44,433 nt of DNA. It comes from an uncultured Alphaproteobacteria bacterium. GTDB lineage: Bacteria; Pseudomonadota; Alphaproteobacteria; RF32; CAG-239. The translations under genes were made by a program, and so were the position numbers. The stretch lies in assembly GCA_910577205.1 (NCBI GenBank), contig CAJTMA010000017.1, forward strand, positions 1-44,433, written 5' to 3'. The first letter of the stretch is position 1. Every line of letters begins with the position of its first letter. This document shows positions 39,928 to 44,433 of the stretch, in pieces. A model generated the notes under the pieces. That model ran no database searches. It was not told the origin of the DNA and saw nothing but the letters and a program-made list of their open reading frames with translations.

Positions 39928-39941
39928 GAATTTTTTATAAA
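39913..39941 (+). promoter_or_regulatory. tspO promoter
   Basis: TTGACA (39913-39918), 17 bases, TATAAA (39936-39941), with a start about 60 bases before the ATG. Confidence 0.75.
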
Positions 39942-40011
39942 TTTCGTCATTTTACAAAGCTTGAAATTTTCAAAAGAATTAATATCTCAGTCAACAGGAA
40001 AGGAATATATC

Positions 40012-40494
40012 ATGAGAAACGCAGCAAAATTTTTATACAGTGTCATCTTAGTCGGCGTAACTGCTTGGCTTTGCAGTTATTTTACCCGCTTCGGAATAGA
40101 CAACTGGTACTCAGTGCTCGAAAAACCGGCAGGAACGCCGCCCAATGAAATATTCGCACCGGTTTGGAGCTTGATTTATGGACTGCTTGCCGTTTCCTTC
40201 TATCTTGTCCTCAGCAGTTCCTCCCCCTTGCGCCGCCCTGCCCGCCAACTGTTCATCGCCCAACTGTTTATGCAAATCATTTGGTGCATTCTGTTCTTTT
40301 ATGAGGGAATGCTCGGCGCGGCCTTAGGTGTCATCATCCTGTTAGATTTAATTGTTTGGAAAATGATTAGCATTTTCGGCCAAATCAAACCTCTGGCCGG
40401 TTATCTGAACTATCCTTATTTATTATGGCTGTGCTACGCAACGTATCTTAACTTTATTTTCATGTCTGCCCAAGGCGCTGTTGTTGAATTTTAA
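40012..40494 (+). CDS. tspO: TspO/MBR (tryptophan-rich sensory protein) family
   Basis: The ATG at 40012 follows AAGGA; the open frame further upstream is untranslated leader. The 160 residues form five membrane helices. Family signatures are WYSVLEKPAGTPPNEIFAPV near residue 33, WSLIYGLLAVSFYLV next to it, and NYPYLLWLCYATYLNF near the C-terminus. TspO proteins bind porphyrins and sterols and act in tetrapyrrole or stress signalling in the membrane. No neighbour points to a pathway: upstream is the divergent RNase J-like gene, downstream alaS. Confidence 0.9.
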   Translation: MRNAAKFLYSVILVGVTAWLCSYFTRFGIDNWYSVLEKPAGTPPNEIFAPVWSLIYGLLAVSFYLVLSSSSPLRRPARQLFIAQLFMQIIWCILFFYEGMLGAALGVIILLDLIVWKMISIFGQIKPLAGYLNYPYLLWLCYATYLNFIFMSAQGAVVEF

Positions 40495-40572
40495 TAAAAA
40501 TTTACTGGACTCTTGACCCAAAATAATCTAAAAAAAACAAAGTTTAAAATATAGATTTTTGGGAAAACTGAA

Positions 40573-43203
40573 ATGACTGCAACATTAAAAGACATTCGAA
40601 GCACGTTTCTGAACTACTTCGCTAAGCACGACCACAAAATTATTCCGTCGTCCTCACTGGTACCGGACAATGATCCGACCCTGATGTTTACTAACTCCGG
40701 CATGGTGCAATTCAAACACATCTTTACCGGAAACGAAAAACGCGACTATACCCGAGCGACCACATCCCAAAAATCAGTTCGCGCCGGTGGCAAACACAAC
40801 GACCTTGACAACGTTGGCTACACCGTCCGCCACCACACGTTTTTTGAAATGCTCGGCAACTTCTCTTTCGGCGACTACTTCAAAGACGATGCCATTGCCT
40901 GGGCTTGGGAACTGGTAACCAAAGAATTCTGCCTGCCCAAAGACCGCCTGGCCGTCACTGTTTTTCACAACGATGACGAAGCCTACAACATCTGGAAAAA
41001 AGTTGCAGGATTGCCTGACGACCGCATTATCCGCATTGCCACCAAAGATAATTTCTGGCAAATGGGCGATACCGGCCCATGCGGCCCTTGCTCCGAAATC
41101 TTCTACGACCACGGACCGGAAGTTTGGGGCGGACTGCCGGGAACACCGGAAGAAGACGGCGACCGCTGGATTGAAATCTGGAATCTGGTATTTGACCAGT
41201 TTGAAGATTTGCCTGATGGTTCTCGCATTCCCTTAAAACAAAAATGCATTGATACCGGCATGGGGCTGGAACGTATTTCCGCCATTTTGCAAGGTGTCCA
41301 CTCCAACTATGAAATCGACCTATTCCGTAATCTGATTGCCGATATTGCTAACTTGGCAAATTCTGACCCGAACGGTCCGTTAAAAGCTTCGCATAACGTC
41401 ATTGCCGACCACTTGCGTTCAACAGCATTCCTGATTGCCGACGGCGTATTACCCTCTAATGAAGGCCGCGGCTACGTTTTGCGCCGCATTATGCGCCGTG
41501 CGATGCGTCATATCCAGCTGCTCGGTGTCCGCGATCCCATGCTCTACAAACTGCTGCCGTCTTTGCAGCGTGAAATGGGCGAAGCTTATCCGGAATTATA
41601 CCGCGCTGAAGCTTTGATTACCGAAACAATTAAAGCTGAAGAAACCCGCTTCATCCGCACTCTGGATAAAGGCTTAAAAATTCTCGACGAAGAAACCGCA
41701 AATCTTAAAGCCGGGGATGAACTTAACGGTGCTACAGCTTTCAAATTATACGATACTTACGGTTTCCCGTTAGACTTGACCCAAGACGCTCTGCGCGCCA
41801 AAGACATTAAGGTTGATACCCAAGGCTTTGATGAAGCTATGGCTAAACAGAAAGCGGAAGCCCGTAAAAACTGGGCAGGTTCTGGAGATGCCGGCACAGA
41901 AAAAGTTTGGTTTGACCTGCAAGACAAGCTTGGCGCTACTGAATTTTTGGGCTATAACACCCTCAAAGCCGATGGACAGGTTACGGCGCTAGTTGTTAAT
42001 AATGAAGCCATTAATGCAGTCAGCAACGGCGAATTCTGGCTGTTGGCCAACCAAACGCCATTCTATGCCGAAATGGGCGGCCAAGTCGGCGATACGGGTA
42101 TTATCTGCGGTGATAACGTCACCATTCAAGTGCTGGATGTCAAAAAGAAACTTGACGGCCTCTCCGCACATCTTTGCAAATTAGTTAAAGGAAGCGTCAA
42201 AGTCGGCGATAACCTGACTTTCATGGTCGCTGAACAAAACCGCAAAGACATCTGCGCCAACCACTCGGTTACTCACCTACTGCACCGCGCTTTGCGTGAT
42301 GTTCTGGGTGAACACGTCACCCAAAAAGGCTCTGCCGTTGCCGCAGAAAGAATGCGCTTCGACATTTCTCACCCCAAACAGGTCACTGCCGAAGAAATCC
42401 GCCAAGTTGAAAACATAGTCAATAATGCCATCCGCAAAAATTATAAAGTTACCACAGCTCTGATGTCACAAGAAGAAGCTGTTAAATCCGGCGCAATGGC
42501 TTTGTTTGGCGAAAAATACGGCGATGAAGTACGCGTTGTTTCCATGGGTGATGACAACGAGCTGTTCTCTCGCGAACTTTGCGGCGGTACGCACGTCAAA
42601 GAAACCGGAGATATCGGCTATTTTAACATCGTTTCCGAAAGTGCCGTTTCAGCCGGTGTCCGCCGTCTGGAATGCCTGACAGGCCGCGGCGCAGAAAAAT
42701 TCGTGCAAGATATTGAAGATAAACTGCACGCCGTCAGCAATATTCTCAAAACCAACCCGAATGACTTGGAAAACAGAATTAAACAATTGCTTGAAGAAAA
42801 GAAAAAATTAGAAAACGATTTGTTCGAAACCAAAAAACGTTTTGCCAGCAATAAAGCTGCCGACAATCGTGATAGTTTTGAATTAATAAACGGCGTAAAA
42901 TTTGTCGGACGGGCAATTCCCAATGTCCACCCCAAAGAACTTAAAGCCTTTATTGATGAAATCACCCCGGAATTAGGTTCTGGCATTGTTGTCTTGGCAA
43001 CCAACAAAGACGATAAAGCCTCTATTGTTGTCGGTGTTACCAAAGACCTGACAGATAAATACTCTGCAGTCGACTTGGTTCGCAAAGCCTCAGCAGCTGT
43101 CGGCGGCCAAGGCGGCGGTGGCAGACCCGATATGGCGCAAGCCGGCGGCCCTGATGGCGAAAAGATTGCTGACGCTATCGATGCCGTCAAACAAGCTATC
43201 TAA
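40573..43203 (+). CDS. alaS: Alanyl-tRNA synthetase
   Basis: This full-length, 876-residue class II synthetase has the start (STFLNYFAKHDHKIIPSSSL), MFTNSGMVQFKHIF, the RAGGKHNDLDNVG motif-2 loop and GRGYVLRRIMRRA. The editing domain has HSVTHLLH near residue 565 and CGGTHVKETGD near residue 670. The C-Ala domain has a coiled coil (IKQLLEEKKKLENDL) and the closing GGQGGGGRPDMAQAGG. It charges tRNA-Ala and clears Ser/Gly mischarging. No T-box is seen upstream, as expected outside Gram-positives. It ends in a convergent terminator. Confidence 0.97.
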   Translation: MTATLKDIRSTFLNYFAKHDHKIIPSSSLVPDNDPTLMFTNSGMVQFKHIFTGNEKRDYTRATTSQKSVRAGGKHNDLDNVGYTVRHHTFFEMLGNFSFGDYFKDDAIAWAWELVTKEFCLPKDRLAVTVFHNDDEAYNIWKKVAGLPDDRIIRIATKDNFWQMGDTGPCGPCSEIFYDHGPEVWGGLPGTPEEDGDRWIEIWNLVFDQFEDLPDGSRIPLKQKCIDTGMGLERISAILQGVHSNYEIDLFRNLIADIANLANSDPNGPLKASHNVIADHLRSTAFLIADGVLPSNEGRGYVLRRIMRRAMRHIQLLGVRDPMLYKLLPSLQREMGEAYPELYRAEALITETIKAEETRFIRTLDKGLKILDEETANLKAGDELNGATAFKLYDTYGFPLDLTQDALRAKDIKVDTQGFDEAMAKQKAEARKNWAGSGDAGTEKVWFDLQDKLGATEFLGYNTLKADGQVTALVVNNEAINAVSNGEFWLLANQTPFYAEMGGQVGDTGIICGDNVTIQVLDVKKKLDGLSAHLCKLVKGSVKVGDNLTFMVAEQNRKDICANHSVTHLLHRALRDVLGEHVTQKGSAVAAERMRFDISHPKQVTAEEIRQVENIVNNAIRKNYKVTTALMSQEEAVKSGAMALFGEKYGDEVRVVSMGDDNELFSRELCGGTHVKETGDIGYFNIVSESAVSAGVRRLECLTGRGAEKFVQDIEDKLHAVSNILKTNPNDLENRIKQLLEEKKKLENDLFETKKRFASNKAADNRDSFELINGVKFVGRAIPNVHPKELKAFIDEITPELGSGIVVLATNKDDKASIVVGVTKDLTDKYSAVDLVRKASAAVGGQGGGGRPDMAQAGGPDGEKIADAIDAVKQAI

Positions 43204-43211
43204 TGATAACA

Positions 43212-43240
43212 AACCCCCGGAAATTTTCCGGGGGTTCTTT
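43212..43240. terminator. Convergent terminator between alaS and the secreted-protein gene
   Basis: A perfect 12-bp stem with arms AACCCCCGGAAA and TTTCCGGGGGTT; T-run CTTTTT follows on the plus strand. Confidence 0.9.
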
Positions 43241-43243
43241 TTA

Positions 43244-43759
43244 CTAATATCCTTTGCAAGGCGTGTAATATAGACGGTCGTTTCCATTTGACATACCTGC
43301 TTTGAGCTTAAATGTATCTCCTTCAAACAATAAATAAAAACCCATAATATAATCATCATTTGTTGTTGCCGAAGCTCCAACCTGACGGCTGTTTATAAAC
43401 CATTCTGTAAAATCATTTTCAGCATTTCTAGCACGTCCTCCGGAATAAAATTGTACCCATATACATTTATGATACCCTACTGAACTCGAACCAACAGTGT
43501 AAAGAGTATTACTGCTTAAATTTTTTTTAATTCCGTAATCAGGGAGAATAGTATTAACCACCTCACTCTTTTTTACGCAATTGAAATAAGAGGAATTAAA
43601 CGGGCATTTTATCGGAGTATTAAGACAGTCGGTAGTCGCGCCTGTGTATTTGTACCCGAGGCTGTCACAAGAAGGCTGCGCACCGCAAGTAAGTGCATAA
43701 GCATTATAAGCAACAGCGGCGGTCAACATCCCCGCAGTGATGATAATAGGTAATTTCAT
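43244..43759 (-). CDS. Secreted Cys-containing small protein
   Basis: This 171-residue protein starts with a signal peptide (MKLPIIITAGMLTAAVAYNA), cleaved before LTCGAQ. The ATG follows AGGAGAA. The mature protein has seven Cys, several spaced for disulfides (CGAQPSCDSLG, DCLNTPIKC), the FNCVKK signature near residue 58, GDTFK near residue 147 and a PCKGY end. It is a paralogue of the gene cut by the window start (1-347). Function unknown; probably in the periplasm or outside the cell. Confidence 0.78.
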   Translation of the reverse strand: MKLPIIITAGMLTAAVAYNAYALTCGAQPSCDSLGYKYTGATTDCLNTPIKCPFNSSYFNCVKKSEVVNTILPDYGIKKNLSSNTLYTVGSSSVGYHKCIWVQFYSGGRARNAENDFTEWFINSRQVGASATTNDDYIMGFYLLFEGDTFKLKAGMSNGNDRLYYTPCKGY

Positions 43760-43801
43760 AATTGTTCTCCTAATTAGTTAAGTTATCTGTTGTCAGACAG
43801 C

Positions 43802-44196
43802 GTCATTCTGAGGAGCTACGCGACGGACTATCTCGGCAAATAGCCCATATATTCCCCCTCCAAACAGCACCCAGCATATGTCATTCTGAGGAACTGTGCG
43901 CCGAAGAATCCATATTCAGACAGCCACATAGTTGCCTTTGTGCCGCTTTCCTTTTTTCCCTATCCCCATCGTTCCAACAGCTCCCCACATATGTCATAGC
44001 GAGGAGCGCCCAGACGTCGGGAGCGGCGCGACGGGCTATCTCAGCAAATAGCCCACATATTTCTCCTCCAAACAGCTCCCCACATATGTCATTCTGAGGA
44101 GCTAAGCGACGAAGAATCCATATTCGAACAGCCGCGTAGCTGCCTTTGTGCCGCTTTAGACTTGGATCCTTCACCGCCTTGCGGTTCAGGATGACA
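43802..44196. repeat. Field of REP-like imperfect repeats
   Basis: Units of two types alternate. Type A (43802, 43993) carries a GGGCTAT / ATAGCCC hairpin after GTCAT..GAGGAGC. Type B (43880, 44088) reads GTCATTCTGAGGA.. GAAGAATCC followed by a shared CAG..GCCTTTGTGCCGCTTT tail. The spacing is 191 and 208 bases. A GATCCTTCACCGCC element that ends in CAGGATGACAT (44166-44196) is of the same class. No gene is supported; the overlapping open frames are incidental. Confidence 0.7.
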
Positions 44197-44320
44197 TTTC
44201 CTTTCCCTCCATCTTCTGCTCTCCTTATCCCCATTCGCGGAGATAATGCACAAGGTAAGCAACGCGTTGTCCGGGCACTGCAGCCAAAGTAGCAATTCTC
44301 GCTCCAGGCGCGGCCTGGCC

Positions 44321-44433
44321 TCAGGCGCGGTCTGGGGCGACGGTGCATGGCATCCAGTATTTGTACCAATCGCAGGATGTGTCCGAAATGTCGGTATAAC
44401 CTGAGGCGCATTTCCCGGTCGGAAAATACTTCC
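44321..44433 (-). CDS. C-terminal end of a Cys-rich protein (partial)
   Basis: Reading from the window end on the minus strand, 36 codons are open to TGA at 44321. They read KYFPTGKCASGYTDI then SDTSCDWYKYWMPC and TVAPDRA. The Cys spacing and aromatic content resemble the secreted Cys-rich proteins elsewhere in this window. Most of the gene lies outside. A CCAGGC/GCCTGG hairpin at 44304-44318 follows the stop. Confidence 0.45.
   Translation of the reverse strand, partial: KYFPTGKCASGYTDISDTSCDWYKYWMPCTVAPDRA

Noticed and set aside
40495..40572. T-box or other riboswitch before alaS
   Set aside because: The leader is short and AT-rich, with no stem or T-box consensus.
43881..44411. Frame of 176 codons over the REP-like field
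   Set aside because: Basic, Leu/Arg-rich translation through repeats, contradictory to the Cys-rich frame that ends at 44321; no Shine-Dalgarno.

Overview
The window looks like chromosomal DNA of a moderately AT-rich alphaproteobacterium, probably one of the uncultured gut-associated lineages. The evidence is a cell-cycle-type GANTC methyltransferase (CcrM), an RpoD with a large acidic insert, the order Ppx/GppA - RlmE, the order YqeY - DnaG - RpoD, TspO, an RNase J-like nuclease, and several secreted Cys-rich proteins. The lineage is inference; the gene content is read from the sequence.

Layout. 1-1823: two convergent secreted-protein genes, the first cut by the window start. 1966-8711: a minus-strand operon, two Ppx/GppA paralogues, rlmE, tldD, pmbA, rsmB. 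8852-9949: ccrM. 10100-13339: two unknown proteins under an operator-like dyad, rnhB, a DUF1796 protein and queH. 13435-16129: a GNAT enzyme and four small or regulatory genes. 16285-16738: a deletion-fusion pseudogene. 16944-21469: a DMT transporter and three alpha/beta-hydrolase-like proteins with Cys in the nucleophile elbow, with a tRNA(CAU) among them. 21533-22541: DUF1847 and an unknown gene. 22853-27687: rpoD, dnaG, a decayed DUF559 cassette, yqeY. 27828-30156: envelope proteins of unknown role. 30224-33115: greA with a leader terminator, then a redox group: a peroxiredoxin with a Cys-rich acidic N-terminal extension, thioredoxin reductase, and a metallothionein-like protein. 33343-34257: a second DUF1796 protein. 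34341-35541: tRNA-Arg and tRNA-Pro set in tandem repeats. 35615-37850: radC, map, sfsA-like. 37920-43203: RNase J-like, tspO, alaS. 43244-44433: two more secreted-protein genes separated by a REP-like repeat field.

The most unusual structure is at the three tRNA genes. Each is followed by tandem units of about 160-181 bp that repeat the last 11-19 nt of that tRNA. In all three the copy stops at the same place, the T-loop just before CGAAC. The units at tRNA-Arg and tRNA-Pro share a homologous module, and each tRNA terminator pairs its stem with the tRNA's own encoded CCA. The arrangement recalls the rtT repeats of the E. coli tyrT locus but involves three tRNAs in one 16-kb stretch. Secondary highlights are the Prx/TrxB/metallothionein-like group, an apparent intrinsic attenuator in the greA leader (compare GraL of E. 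coli), and the Cys-nucleophile hydrolase pair.
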